Shown piece by piece: positions 17,290 to 26,155 of a stretch of 64,000 nucleotides of DNA; position 1 is the stretch's first letter; the number at the start of each line of letters is the position of its first letter. A program made the position numbers and the translations under genes. The notes below the pieces were generated by a model. It was not told where the DNA came from, made no database searches, and saw only the letters and a list, made by a program, of their open reading frames with translations. Source of the DNA: VXYL01 sp965208525 (GTDB lineage Bacteria > Pseudomonadota > Gammaproteobacteria > Pseudomonadales > Azotimanducaceae); assembly GCA_965208525.1 (NCBI GenBank), contig OZ242340.1, positions 1,922,001 through 1,986,000 of the forward strand, read 5' to 3'.

Positions 17290-18153
17290 CTATTCCGCGC
17301 GCTGGATGGAGTCCACGTTTAGCAGCGGAATTGCCTCCCCGCCGGTGAAGGTCGGCAGGCGGCCGTCCCACTTCTCGGCGATGCGCAGCTCAATCAGGCT
17401 CGGATTGTCGCGCAGTGCCTCCGCTTCGCGGCGGATCGCCTCGGCGCGGGCGATGGACTCCTGCTCGATCTGATACGCCTCGGCGTCGGCGGCGAGCTTG
17501 CGTTCCTCGGCGGCAGCCTCGGCCTGCGTCACCCGGCGCACCTTCTCGTTCTCGGCCTTGAGCGCTTCCTGTTCCGCCTTTACCTTCTCTTCGATGGCGC
17601 GGTTGAACTCGGCGGAGAACTCGAAGTCGGTAATGGCCACGTTGTCGAGGTTGAGGGCGCCGACGGCGTCCTTTTGCTGCAAGGTGTCGTCGATGAAGGT
17701 CTCGAGCGCCTCCTGGATCTTCGCCTTCACTTCCGCCCGCCGCGTGACCAACTCCTCCGCCGTGTACTGCGCGGTGATGGCCTTGACGGACTCCTGAATG
17801 GCGGGACGAATGAGGGCGTCTTCCACGACGCTGCGGCGACCGATCCTTTGGTAGGTGGTGGGTACCACCGAGGCGATGAGCGAGTACTGCACCGCCACCC
17901 GCGTGCTCACGACCTGCAAGTCGCGGGACGCCGCGGTGGCTTCGTCATCCGCCTTCTTGAGGCGAATGTCCACCTCCTCGACGCTGTCGACGAACGGCAT
18001 CTTGAGGTTGAAGCCCTCGGGCAAGGGCACCGGATTCACCGCACCGAGGGTGCGCACGACGCCGACGTGGCCGCTGTTGACGGTGACGAAGGCCGAGAAG
18101 AACAGATACACGGCGATCGCAGCGACGACCCCGAGGATGATCTTGGTCTGCAT
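17290..18153 (-). CDS. Prohibitin-like SPFH-domain membrane protein
   Basis: 287 residues. One N-terminal membrane helix (KIILGVVAAIAVYLFFSAFV) is followed by the SPFH/PHB domain (NSGHVGVVRTLGAVNPVPLP) and a long charged coiled-coil (about residues 180-255, rich in AEQEALKAENEKVRR). The family forms large ring assemblies at the membrane and often modulates FtsH-type proteases or membrane domains. The ATG at 18153 begins the membrane helix directly. The stop is close to the repeat region at 17230-17289. Its role here cannot be narrowed further. Confidence 0.92.
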   Translation of the reverse strand: MQTKIILGVVAAIAVYLFFSAFVTVNSGHVGVVRTLGAVNPVPLPEGFNLKMPFVDSVEEVDIRLKKADDEATAASRDLQVVSTRVAVQYSLIASVVPTTYQRIGRRSVVEDALIRPAIQESVKAITAQYTAEELVTRRAEVKAKIQEALETFIDDTLQQKDAVGALNLDNVAITDFEFSAEFNRAIEEKVKAEQEALKAENEKVRRVTQAEAAAEERKLAADAEAYQIEQESIARAEAIRREAEALRDNPSLIELRIAEKWDGRLPTFTGGEAIPLLNVDSIQRAE

Positions 18154-18237
18154 GGATGGCTCCCGATTGGTGAGGGGCGCCGCGCACTGGTCGCAGGCGG
18201 CATCCCGCTGACTACATGGTGGCTGCGAGGGCAGATT

Positions 18238-19272
18238 TCAATTCGGATTCAAATGCACCTTGATGGATTGGGTGGATTTGTCGAGCGCCGTGGCGAAGGC
18301 GTCGTTGACCTGATCGAGGCCATAGCGATGCGTCACCAGCGTCCGGGCGGCCTCGGCATAGTCCGCCATCACGTCCAGGGCCACCTGATAGTCGGCCCGG
18401 CCTTCGCTGGCGGCGTAGGTCATTGAGCCGACGATTTCGATCTCGCGCAGCGCAAGGTGCAGCGCATTGATGGTCACTTCCGGCTCGGTGAACACTCCGA
18501 GCACTATCAGCCGGCCCTTCGGCCGCAACACAAGCTGGGCGGTGCGCAAGGTGTCGCCGCGGCCGCCCACGGTTTCCACCGACACATCGACGGCCTGCTC
18601 GCGCGCCAGTTCCTGCATCCGCGCAACGCCGGCTTCGTCGTCGCCCACGACCTCGTCCGCGCCAAGCCTCAGCGCCGCCGCTTGCTGGTGTGGATGCCGA
18701 GCGAGGACGATGACATGGGCGCCGTTGGCGCGCGCGGCCAGGATTGCCGTGAGGCCAATCGTGCCGGCTCCGACGATGAACACCGTCTCGTGGCCGCGCA
18801 GGTCCGCCTTGTGGAAGCCGTGAACCGAGCAGGCCAGGGGTTCCGCCAGTGCGCCAAGCTCGGCATCGACGCCGGACGGCGCCCGGTACGCAGTGTTGGC
18901 CGGAACGTTGGCCAGTTCGCTCATGCCGCCATCCACCCGTTCGCCCACGAGGCCCCGGTCGTCGCAAACGTGGTAGTCCCCGGAAGCGCAGAACGAGCAA
19001 GAGCCGCAACGCAGGAGCGGTTCCACGCCCACGAGGTCGCCTTCCTTGACGTGCCGCACGCCGCTGCCAACTGCGGTGACGGTGCCGGCCAGTTCGTGCC
19101 CTGGCGTGACGCCGGCGCGGGGAGAGAACTGGCCGCGATAGAAGTGCAGGTCTGAACCGCAGATGCCGACGCTGCCGATGGCGACCTGCACCTCCCCTTG
19201 GCCGGGTGCGCTCGGTTCAGCCTCCTGCACCGCCAAGGTTCCGGTTTCCGTCCATCGAGCTGACTTGACCAT
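18238..19272 (-). CDS. Zinc-dependent alcohol dehydrogenase (MDR, sorbitol/threonine DH-like)
   Basis: NAD(P)-dependent oxidation of an alcohol or polyol. The 344-residue protein has the catalytic zinc ligands Cys38 (GICGSDLHFYRG), His59/Glu60 (GHE) and Glu144 (LAEPLAC), the structural zinc site Cys89/92/95/103, and a Rossmann GAGTIG at 168-173. This fits the sorbitol/threonine dehydrogenase-like subfamily; the substrate cannot be read from the sequence. It is followed by 84 nt and then the prohibitin-like gene, on the same strand. The upstream gap to the CoA-transferase holds an inverted repeat. Confidence 0.92.
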   Translation of the reverse strand: MVKSARWTETGTLAVQEAEPSAPGQGEVQVAIGSVGICGSDLHFYRGQFSPRAGVTPGHELAGTVTAVGSGVRHVKEGDLVGVEPLLRCGSCSFCASGDYHVCDDRGLVGERVDGGMSELANVPANTAYRAPSGVDAELGALAEPLACSVHGFHKADLRGHETVFIVGAGTIGLTAILAARANGAHVIVLARHPHQQAAALRLGADEVVGDDEAGVARMQELAREQAVDVSVETVGGRGDTLRTAQLVLRPKGRLIVLGVFTEPEVTINALHLALREIEIVGSMTYAASEGRADYQVALDVMADYAEAARTLVTHRYGLDQVNDAFATALDKSTQSIKVHLNPN

Positions 19273-19308
19273 GCTCTTGCTCCTTGCGCCCTACGTACTT
19301 GAAAGGAC

Positions 19309-19433
19309 GGGCCTCTGGAGGGAAGGCATTCTGCCTTCCCAGCGCGCACCTGCGCGCTTGCTTCGTTGCGGGTATGCGGAAGACGCGCCTGTCGGCGCGC
19401 AGGGAAGGCAGAATGCCTTCCCTCCAAAGGCCC
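19309..19433. repeat. Paired inverted repeat (GGAAGGCATTCTGCCTTCC type)
   Basis: Two 32-bp arms (19309-19340 and 19402-19433) are inverted copies with one mismatch, and each contains its own smaller palindrome (GGGAAGGCA/TGCCTTCCC). The layout is the same as at 17156-17230 and 26647-26716: two hairpin units facing each other across a short spacer. It lies between same-strand genes, 5' of the alcohol dehydrogenase. Confidence 0.8.
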
Positions 19434-19452
19434 ACGCCAGGCCTGACATGCC

Positions 19453-20670
19453 CTACGAAAACCGGGCCGGGTCGCCGATCACGCCGCCGTCGCGAAGCTC
19501 GGCCAACTCGCTCGCACCAAGCCCGAGGTCCGTGCCGAGCACCTCGTCGGTGTGCTCGCCGAGACGTGGCGGCCGCTCCATCGCCACGCTCGACTCGGAC
19601 ATGCGCGGGGCGAACCCCAGCATGGGCACGCGACCATGCACCGGCAGGTCCATCTCGTGGACGAACCCGCGCTCGGTCAGGTGCCGGTCATGATGCAGTT
19701 CCGCCGTGTCGAGACAGGCGGAGCACGGCACGCCGGCGGCGGCAATGGCCTCCATCGCCTCGTACTTCGTGCGCTCGCTGCACCAAGAGCGGATCTCTTC
19801 GTAGAGGGCATCGCCGTTCGCCATGCGGTCCCGCATGTTCTCGAAGCGAGGGTCGATCAGAAGATCCCCGCGATCCATCGCCGCACACAGGCCGTCCCAG
19901 TGATCCTGGTTCACCGGCATCAGGTAGATGTAGTCGTTCGGGCCGAAAGGCTTGCAGGGGTAGATGTTCACGGGGGGCAGGCCGCCGGCGTTGCCGGAAC
20001 GCGGCGTCGCTTTGGTTCCCCAGGCCGAGCCGATGTAGGCGCGGGTACGCACGTAGTAGGCCATCGCCTCCTGCATCGACAGTTCGATTTCCTGGCCCTC
20101 GCCGGTACGTTGCTTCTGCACATATGCCGCCAGAATCGACATGGCCGCCTGCACGCCGGTGCCGGAATCGCCTGTGGTGGGGCCCGGCATCATGGGAGGG
20201 CCATCGGCCTCCCCGGTGATGGAAAAGGCCCCGGCGGCGGCCTGCGCCACCATGTCCATGCAGCGAAAGCCGGAGTAGGGGCCCGTGGTGCCGAACCCCT
20301 TGATGCGCGCATAGATGATGCCGGGGTGGATGGCCTTGAGCACGTCGTAGCCGATGTTGAGCCGCTCGACGACGCCGGGGCCATAGTTCTCCACGAACAC
20401 GTCGAACTTCGGCACCAGCTTGAGGAAGAGGTCGCGCCCGGATTCGCTGCGAAGGTTGAGCGCGAGGCTGCGCTTGTTCGCGTTCCAGGCGCAGAAGTAG
20501 GCGGAGTAGTCCTTGTTGGCCGAGCGCCCGACGCCGCGGCCCGGGTCGCCGTACTCCGGTGCCTCGACCTTCACCACATCCGCGCCGAACCACGCCAGCG
20601 CCTGCGTACACGAGGTGCCAGCCTCGTATTGCGTCATGTCGAGTACTCGGAGTCCGTCGAGCGCGGCCAT
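19453..20670 (-). CDS. Class III CoA-transferase (CaiB/BaiF family)
   Basis: Transfers CoA between carboxylic acids through an aspartyl-CoA thioester; cytoplasmic. 405 residues from the ATG at 20670, which has GGAG upstream; the extra upstream frame lacks family resemblance. The N-terminus MAALDGLRVLDMTQYEAGTS and the GADVVKVEAPEYGDPGR block are standard. The catalytic nucleophile is Asp168 in PTTGDSGTGVQ, as in formyl-CoA transferase Asp169. The C-terminus has PRLGEHTDEVL. The substrate is unknown. It is the first of five such genes in the window. Confidence 0.93.
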   Translation of the reverse strand: MAALDGLRVLDMTQYEAGTSCTQALAWFGADVVKVEAPEYGDPGRGVGRSANKDYSAYFCAWNANKRSLALNLRSESGRDLFLKLVPKFDVFVENYGPGVVERLNIGYDVLKAIHPGIIYARIKGFGTTGPYSGFRCMDMVAQAAAGAFSITGEADGPPMMPGPTTGDSGTGVQAAMSILAAYVQKQRTGEGQEIELSMQEAMAYYVRTRAYIGSAWGTKATPRSGNAGGLPPVNIYPCKPFGPNDYIYLMPVNQDHWDGLCAAMDRGDLLIDPRFENMRDRMANGDALYEEIRSWCSERTKYEAMEAIAAAGVPCSACLDTAELHHDRHLTERGFVHEMDLPVHGRVPMLGFAPRMSESSVAMERPPRLGEHTDEVLGTDLGLGASELAELRDGGVIGDPARFS

Positions 20671-20858
20671 GTGCATCTCCAGAGCGTGCGGCAATGGCAT
20701 GAGTGTACGGGAAAGCGGAACGCGCATGGAGTCAGGCGCGTAGCCAATGCTCACCGTCGCTGGCGGCCGGATTTGCCGGTTGGTCGGGACGCTGGTAGTT
20801 TCGCTCCGGTTGCTCGAAAGCGGATGTCGCTTCGGGCCAAGCGAGAGGGGAGAGTTCG

Positions 20859-21671
20859 ATGGCAGAGGCGGTGATGGAGACGATGGCGGTCACGGCGACG
20901 CCGGCAAGTGTCGCGCTTGGGGCGCGCGTGGATGGGATCGATCTCACAGACGACAGCGGCGAGGCGATGGAGCACCTGCGCTCGCTCATGCGAGAGCACC
21001 ACCTGCTGGTGTTGCCGGAGCAGGAGCTTTCGGCGCGGGAACTCGAGGCCTTTGGTCGGCGCTGGGGCGAGCTTTTGACGCACCCGGCGACCAAGCATCG
21101 CGACACGCCCTATGTGCAATGGATCGGGAGTCCAGGCCGGCACCTGAGGTTCTTTCCGGGCGTCCATCCTGCCGGCGGCGGCTGGCACTCGGACATGACA
21201 TGGCACTCGACGCCACCGATCATCTCCGGGCTCCATGCGCGACAACTGCCCTCTTCCGGCGGCGACACGCTGTTCGCCAACCAGCACGAGGCATGGGACA
21301 CGTTGGCCGAGGACCTGCGCGAGCGCGTGTCGAACATGACCGCGTTCCACACCGGCAAGGTGTTCGGGCCCGATGTCGAGGACTCCGTGCACCCGGTGGT
21401 GCGCACCCACGACGAGACGGGACGCAAGGCGCTCTACGTGAATCCGAACTTCACGAAACACCTCGTCGGGGTGGACGAGGACGAGAGCCAGGACCTGCTG
21501 TTTCGCCTGTTCTCGCACTGCACCCGGCCGGAGTTCACCTACCGGCACCAATGGCAGCTAGGCGACCTCGTGCTCTGGGACAACCGCTCGGTGATGCACT
21601 ACGCGGTGGCGGACTACGACGAGCGCCGCGTCATGCACCGGATTGTGGTGAAGGGTGGAAAGCCCCGGTAG
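20859..21671 (+). CDS. TauD/TfdA family Fe(II)/2-oxoglutarate dioxygenase
   Basis: Fe(II)- and 2-oxoglutarate-dependent hydroxylase of the taurine/2,4-D dioxygenase family, 270 residues. The iron triad is visible: His110 and Asp112 in GGGWHSDMTW and His247 in DNRSVMHYAVADY; Arg256/257 follow for 2-oxoglutarate binding. GGDTLFANQHEAWD is a family hallmark. The ATG at 20859 follows GAGAGGGGAGAG. Members act on sulfonates, aryloxyacids, carnitine precursors and others, so the substrate is open. The gene diverges from the CoA-transferase beside it, sharing a 188-bp promoter region. Confidence 0.93.
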   Translation: MAEAVMETMAVTATPASVALGARVDGIDLTDDSGEAMEHLRSLMREHHLLVLPEQELSARELEAFGRRWGELLTHPATKHRDTPYVQWIGSPGRHLRFFPGVHPAGGGWHSDMTWHSTPPIISGLHARQLPSSGGDTLFANQHEAWDTLAEDLRERVSNMTAFHTGKVFGPDVEDSVHPVVRTHDETGRKALYVNPNFTKHLVGVDEDESQDLLFRLFSHCTRPEFTYRHQWQLGDLVLWDNRSVMHYAVADYDERRVMHRIVVKGGKPR

Positions 21672-21803
21672 CCCAGTGTCACATGAGACGGTCTCGCCGG
21701 CGAAGTCCAAAACAGGCCGGTACTCTGTCTGGTAGTGCGTCGGCTTTGAGTCCGCGTCCTGAGTCGGCATGCCGGTCGGCGACTGTTCGGTTTCCCAGTT
21801 CGT

Positions 21804-22115
21804 TCATCGCTTTGAGAAATCGAAGGTAGGCTCGTTCGGCGGGGCATTGTTCGCGACCTCCTCAAAGAGGTTCAGGCTCACGCCCAATCTCCGCATTTCT
21901 TCGATGGCAGCGACTAGCGCGTCGTCGACTTCCGGGCCATCGTCGGGTGCGACCATGGAATGCGACTCGATCATGTCCCGAAGCAGCGACAAAACACGGC
22001 CTCGCCGGGGCTCGGGCACGGCGAGTAGGGCGAACATCCTGAGCGCGTTGAACATCGCCATGAATTGGCGGTTGTCGATCCACACGTGGCCGGGTGGAGG
22101 AGTACCTTCACTCAC
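21804..22115 (-). CDS. Small hypothetical protein, last of a four-gene row
   Basis: Unrecognised, 103 residues, soluble and helical (MAMFNALRMFALLAVPEPRR, then LLRDMIESHSMVAPDDGPEV). The start is a GTG at 22115 with GGAGGAAA 8 nt upstream; it overlaps the preceding gene's TGA in GTGA. A TTG five codons earlier is less likely. The chain of 4-nt overlaps through the last three genes is the main support for it being real. Confidence 0.65.
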   Translation of the reverse strand: MSEGTPPPGHVWIDNRQFMAMFNALRMFALLAVPEPRRGRVLSLLRDMIESHSMVAPDDGPEVDDALVAAIEEMRRLGVSLNLFEEVANNAPPNEPTFDFSKR

Positions 22116-22384
22116 TCGTCTTTCCTCCAAGATGTTGAGCTATTGGGATGCTCAGACGGAGTGCTTCTACGGCGGTAACGCATCGTGAACTGCTCCGAAC
22201 GGTCGGTTTCCTTGGCGGGAAACTTCGAGTGCCTCCACTTGTCGCTGTACAGGCCATAGTCAAGATGACGCAACATCCGTCCGCACCGGTTGCTGGAGTC
22301 AGAGAAGCGTGCCCGACCGTTCTTGAAGGGTTCGATTGGGGGGGCAGCGTATTGGCTCGGAACATGAGGGCAACCTTGCCTCAT
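22112..22384 (-). CDS. Small basic hypothetical protein, third of the row
   Basis: Unrecognised, 90 residues, basic, with two cysteines and a segment LRHLDYGLYSDKWRHSKFPA. On its own it would be a doubtful call. Its ATG overlaps the upstream stop (ATGA at 22384) and its TGA overlaps the downstream GTG (GTGA at 22112-22115), a pattern unlikely by chance in a spurious frame. No signal or membrane segment is seen. Confidence 0.55.
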   Translation of the reverse strand: MRQGCPHVPSQYAAPPIEPFKNGRARFSDSSNRCGRMLRHLDYGLYSDKWRHSKFPAKETDRSEQFTMRYRRRSTPSEHPNSSTSWRKDE

Positions 22385-22734
22385 CACTCGCGCTTTCTTC
22401 GAACGATCAACAGTAGCGCAGACACGACGGCGTAGAGTCCGAATATGATCAGGACCATCTTCCCAGCAATAGTCAGCGTGTCAACCCAAGGTTCGAGGAA
22501 GTCGCGGTGCCAAGATGCGAACGCAAGACAAAAAACAGCCGTCCCTACGAGGTGTTGCCATGCCGAAACGAACTCGCCCTGGCGGGAAATCGCCCCAACT
22601 GTTCGTAGGGGCTTGCGAAGGCCGCCCCAACGTTCGAAAACCGAGACGCCGAAGAGGATGACCCAAGCGCCGATGGAGGTGCCAATAGCGACCATGAGCG
22701 AGAGGCCAAGCAGATCAATCACGGTGTCTTCCAT
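22384..22734 (-). CDS. Small membrane protein, second of the row
   Basis: 116 residues with three hydrophobic segments: LLGLSLMVAIGTSIGAWVIL, LVGTAVFCLAFAS and MVLIIFGLYAVVSALLLIV, ending in the positively charged RRKRE, so an inner-membrane protein. I do not recognise the family. Start at ATG 22734; a TTG at 22746 is possible and would sit 3 nt from the upstream gene's TAA. Its TGA overlaps the next gene's ATG. Confidence 0.75.
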   Translation of the reverse strand: MEDTVIDLLGLSLMVAIGTSIGAWVILFGVSVFERWGGLRKPLRTVGAISRQGEFVSAWQHLVGTAVFCLAFASWHRDFLEPWVDTLTIAGKMVLIIFGLYAVVSALLLIVRRKRE

Positions 22735-22749
22735 CGGTGTTCGCAATCG

Positions 22750-23226
22750 TTACCACGCACTTCCACCGTTCGTCTGTGAGTTTACGTGCTGTGTCGATTC
22801 CCAGTACAGATCGACCAGCATGGCCGGGTGTCGACCGGTTGTTCGCTCACCGAACACGAGCGAGTCGGGGACTCCCTCCTCCTGTAGAACCCCGATGATC
22901 GCATCCATGAAGTCGGTTTGAGCGAATCGTCCGTTTTCCGCGAAGCCTGCCTCCGCCACAAGGATCAATGCGATCAAGTGAGCCGTTCCCTGGATTTGCC
23001 CCTCGTTGTTGAGGTCTTGGAGCAGGCCCCACGTCAGGTCCTCTCGCCCATCGGGGTTGCTTTCGGCCTTTCCGCGGTAACGTGTGGCGAGAAGAAGAGA
23101 CGCGAGTTCTTGTGGCGTAGACACCCGCATGCGCCGTTGCATGGCTCGGTGATAAACGTTGGACGCCCAGCGTGCTGCACGGCCAACGGTGCCCATCCGG
23201 GCTAGTGTCACGAGAAGTCTGGGCAT
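22750..23226 (-). CDS. Hypothetical protein, first of the row
   Basis: Unrecognised soluble protein, 158 residues from the ATG at 23226. AGGAGG lies immediately upstream with unusually short spacing, so the ATG at 23262 cannot be excluded. The middle reads as an alpha-helical domain (DLTWGLLQDLNNEGQIQGTA, then LIALILVAEAGFAENGRF). It is followed at once by the small membrane protein gene, suggesting the four are one transcript. The row begins downstream of lptF, where lptG would normally be expected. Confidence 0.65.
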   Translation of the reverse strand: MPRLLVTLARMGTVGRAARWASNVYHRAMQRRMRVSTPQELASLLLATRYRGKAESNPDGREDLTWGLLQDLNNEGQIQGTAHLIALILVAEAGFAENGRFAQTDFMDAIIGVLQEEGVPDSLVFGERTTGRHPAMLVDLYWESTQHVNSQTNGGSAW

Positions 23227-23487
23227 GGCCTCCTTTCCCGGCACGCAAGAGGCGCCAATCATACGGATCTCGTCGGGGTCGTTGCCCGTACACAGATGCC
23301 CGGAATAGCTTCACGCACATGGTTCGCAGGCAACGACTCAACCCGTTCGCGTGTAGGCCCCATTGGAAGCCTGAGCCGGTGATGGGGTTTTCCATGTTGC
23401 TGGTGCGGTTGCCGATCATTAGTTGCACTCCCGGACTCCCACTCACGGCACACCTCGGCGCGCGCTTCGAGTACCACGTCCGAACGG

Positions 23488-24549
23488 CTAGGCCGGGGAG
23501 TAGCTCCTGCGCACCAACCACCAGGACAAGGCCGCCGCGATGATGTGAACCGGCCAAAGCCCAAGAGCGGTCGGCACGAAGCCGCCAGCGATCGCGTTCT
23601 TGAGCAGCACGAGCGCCAGGTAGTAGCCGATGAAGAGCACGACGCCAGGCAGCACGGGTGCGAAGCGACCGCTGCGCGGGCGCACGCGGGCAACGCCAAG
23701 CGCGGCAAGCGCCGTGAGCAGCGTCAGGACAGGCAGGGCGATGCGCCAATGCAGTTCGGCGGCGCCGCGTGGTGCCGTGATCTCAAGGGCATTGGTCGGC
23801 AAGGCGCGCTCGTCCACGGTAGGCCGCACGAACTCCTCTGGCTCTACGCGCTGATCCATGCGGGAAAAGCGCATGGAGGTGTAGGCATGGTCGCCGGGTT
23901 CGCCTTCGTGCCTGGCGCCGTCGTGCAGCACCAGCATGCGCTCGCCGGTGTTCGGGTCGCGGCGGATCGCGCCGCTGTTCGCCCACACGGTGACGTGCCT
24001 GGCGCCGTCTCGTTCGCCCATGAAAACACCGCGGAGGATGCCGGCGTCGGCGTCCACTTCCGCCGCATAGGTGACGCGCTTGCCGCCGGAGAAGGAGTGG
24101 AAGACACCAGCCTTGATGGCATCGAATTCCACCGCCGAAAGCTGATCTAGCGACACTTGCGCATAGGCGGCGCGGGCCGTCGGCGTCACCGCGAGCGACA
24201 GCCAGCCGACGAGACCCACGACGGGCGCCGTTGCCGCCAGCACCCACAGCACCAGCCGCGCCGGGCTCACGCCCCCGCCGGTGAGCACCACGAACTCGCG
24301 TTCCGCGTGAAGGCGCCCGAAGGTGAGCAGCAGGGCAAGGGTCAACGCAAACGGCGCGGTCAACTGCACGAACTCCGGCACTCGCAACCCCAGCAGCAGC
24401 CATACCGCATCGGCGGTGAAGCGCCCCGTCGCAGCTTGCTGCAGGAAGCCGATGAGCCTCCCGCCCAGCCCAACGACCAAGAGCAGCGCAAATACCATGG
24501 CGAAAACGACCAGCGTTTCCTTGGCGATGTAGCGGAACGCAACGGTCAT
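23488..24549 (-). CDS. lptF: LptF-type permease of the LPS export complex
   Basis: Inner-membrane subunit of the LptB2FG ABC transporter that extracts lipopolysaccharide. 353 residues from the ATG at 24549, with GGAGG 8 nt upstream. It begins MTVAFRYIAKETLVVFAMVF, has three N-terminal and three C-terminal membrane helices and a central periplasmic beta-jellyroll domain, and shows TFGRLHAEREFVVLTGGGVS, the cytoplasmic coupling segment. It is divergent from pepA, the classic gammaproteobacterial arrangement. lptG, normally adjacent, is not in this window; four unknown small genes follow instead. Confidence 0.92.
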   Translation of the reverse strand: MTVAFRYIAKETLVVFAMVFALLLVVGLGGRLIGFLQQAATGRFTADAVWLLLGLRVPEFVQLTAPFALTLALLLTFGRLHAEREFVVLTGGGVSPARLVLWVLAATAPVVGLVGWLSLAVTPTARAAYAQVSLDQLSAVEFDAIKAGVFHSFSGGKRVTYAAEVDADAGILRGVFMGERDGARHVTVWANSGAIRRDPNTGERMLVLHDGARHEGEPGDHAYTSMRFSRMDQRVEPEEFVRPTVDERALPTNALEITAPRGAAELHWRIALPVLTLLTALAALGVARVRPRSGRFAPVLPGVVLFIGYYLALVLLKNAIAGGFVPTALGLWPVHIIAAALSWWLVRRSYSPA

Positions 24550-24709
24550 GCGCGTCCTCCGTGAGTCGGCCCATCTTGCCCGAAGTGGAATCGCGACTGG
24601 CCGCCGACTCGCCAAGAGAGGGGGTGATTCCGCGTGCTTCAGGCGTTACGGGCATCTTTTTGGCGTGCGTACAATGCGCCGTGATTTGACGACATGCGAG
24701 GCCGATTCC

Positions 24710-26155
24710 ATGAAGTTTGCGAGCAAGACCGGCAAGGCCGAGACCACTGCCGCCACGTGCCTTGTGCTGCCGCGCCATCGGGCGTCGGCTGTGGCGGAGG
24801 CGTTGGGAGTCGCCGAGGCGGTCGAGCTCGCGCTGGCGGCGACACCGGCCAAGGAGGGTGCCCTTGTCACCGTCCCACTCCCAGGCAAGGTCAAGCGGAT
24901 GGTTGCGGTGGGAGGCAACGATGCCAAGGTCCAGGCCCAGCGCTTCCGCAAGGACATGGGGGCAGTCGCCAAGGCACTCGCGACGATGGATGTCGCGGAT
25001 GCCACCGTATGCGTGGGCGACTTCGAAGTCCCGGATCACGACACCGACTGGAAGGTGCGCACGGCCCTCGCCGCCGTGTCGGACGCCTGCTACCGGTTCA
25101 ACGAGTACAAGTCCAAGCCGCCCAAAGCCGCCAGATTGCGTCGGGTTTCGGCATTGGTGGCCCGCGCCGACAGTGCGGCTGCCGCAAGAGCCGTGCAGCA
25201 CGCGCAAGCGCTCGACTCCGGTCTCGCCTTCGCACGGGACCTTGGCAATCACCCGCCGAACATCTGCGATCCCACCTTCGTTGCGGAGGCGGCTTCGGGC
25301 CTCGCCGGCGAAGGCGTCAGCGTCGAAGTGAAGGACGAGGACGAGATGCGCGAACTGGGTATGGGTGCGTTTCTCTCCGTCTCCCAAGGCAGCGAAACCC
25401 CGGCCAAGATGGTCATCGTCCGCTACGACGGTGCCGAAGCCGATGCGGCGCCGTTCGTGCTCGTCGGCAAGGGCATCACCTTCGACACGGGCGGGATCAA
25501 CCTCAAGTCTGCCGCCGGCATGGGTCAGATGAAGCTCGACATGTGCGGCGCGGCTTGCGTGCTCGGCGTCGCCCGCGCCGCAATCGAGGCCGCGCTTCCC
25601 ATCAACCTCATCGCCATCGCCGCGGCGGCGGAGAATATGCCGAGCGGGCGTGCGACTCGTCCGAGCGACATCGTCACCACGATGTCCGGCCAGACGGTGG
25701 AGATCATGAACACCGACGCAGAGGGTCGCCTTGTGCTCTGCGATGCCCTCACCTATGCGGAGCGCTTCAAGCCGGCGGCGGTGGTGGATGTGGCCACCCT
25801 CACGGGCGCGCAGATCACCGCCCTCGGCACCGTCGCCGCGGCCATGTATGCCAACAACGACGACCTCGCCCAAGCGCTTGAACAAGCCGCGACCTACGCC
25901 CATGACCGCATGTGGCGAATGCCGCTATGGAGCGACTACGCGGAGGACTTGCGCACGCCGTTTGCGGATGTGAAGAACGTGGGCGGACGCGCCGGCTCGA
26001 TTACCGCCGCCTGCTTCCTCGCCCGCTTCGCCAAGGCCTATCCGTGGGCGCACCTCGACGTTGCCGGCCCCGCCATGCGCGGCGGCGCGGCTTGGGGCGC
26101 AACCGGTCGCCCCGTGTCGGCGTTGTTCCAATACCTCATCGACCAAGCCGCATGA
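24710..26155 (+). CDS. pepA: Leucyl aminopeptidase PepA (M17)
   Basis: Two-metal hexameric aminopeptidase that removes N-terminal residues; in some bacteria it also acts as a DNA-binding factor in site-specific recombination. 481 residues from the ATG at 24710. Metal and catalytic residues are present: Lys254 and Asp259 in GKGITFDTGG, Asp277 in KLDMCG by alignment, Asp336 and Glu338 in NTDAEGR, with Arg340. All are offset by 16 from E. coli PepA. Its TGA overlaps the holC ATG. A promoter with TACAAT (-10) near 24671 is possible. Confidence 0.96.
   Translation: MKFASKTGKAETTAATCLVLPRHRASAVAEALGVAEAVELALAATPAKEGALVTVPLPGKVKRMVAVGGNDAKVQAQRFRKDMGAVAKALATMDVADATVCVGDFEVPDHDTDWKVRTALAAVSDACYRFNEYKSKPPKAARLRRVSALVARADSAAAARAVQHAQALDSGLAFARDLGNHPPNICDPTFVAEAASGLAGEGVSVEVKDEDEMRELGMGAFLSVSQGSETPAKMVIVRYDGAEADAAPFVLVGKGITFDTGGINLKSAAGMGQMKLDMCGAACVLGVARAAIEAALPINLIAIAAAAENMPSGRATRPSDIVTTMSGQTVEIMNTDAEGRLVLCDALTYAERFKPAAVVDVATLTGAQITALGTVAAAMYANNDDLAQALEQAATYAHDRMWRMPLWSDYAEDLRTPFADVKNVGGRAGSITAACFLARFAKAYPWAHLDVAGPAMRGGAAWGATGRPVSALFQYLIDQAA

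Noticed and set aside
23783..25903. A 706-codon minus-strand frame across pepA and part of lptF
   Set aside because: It overlaps two well-supported genes and lacks any domain.
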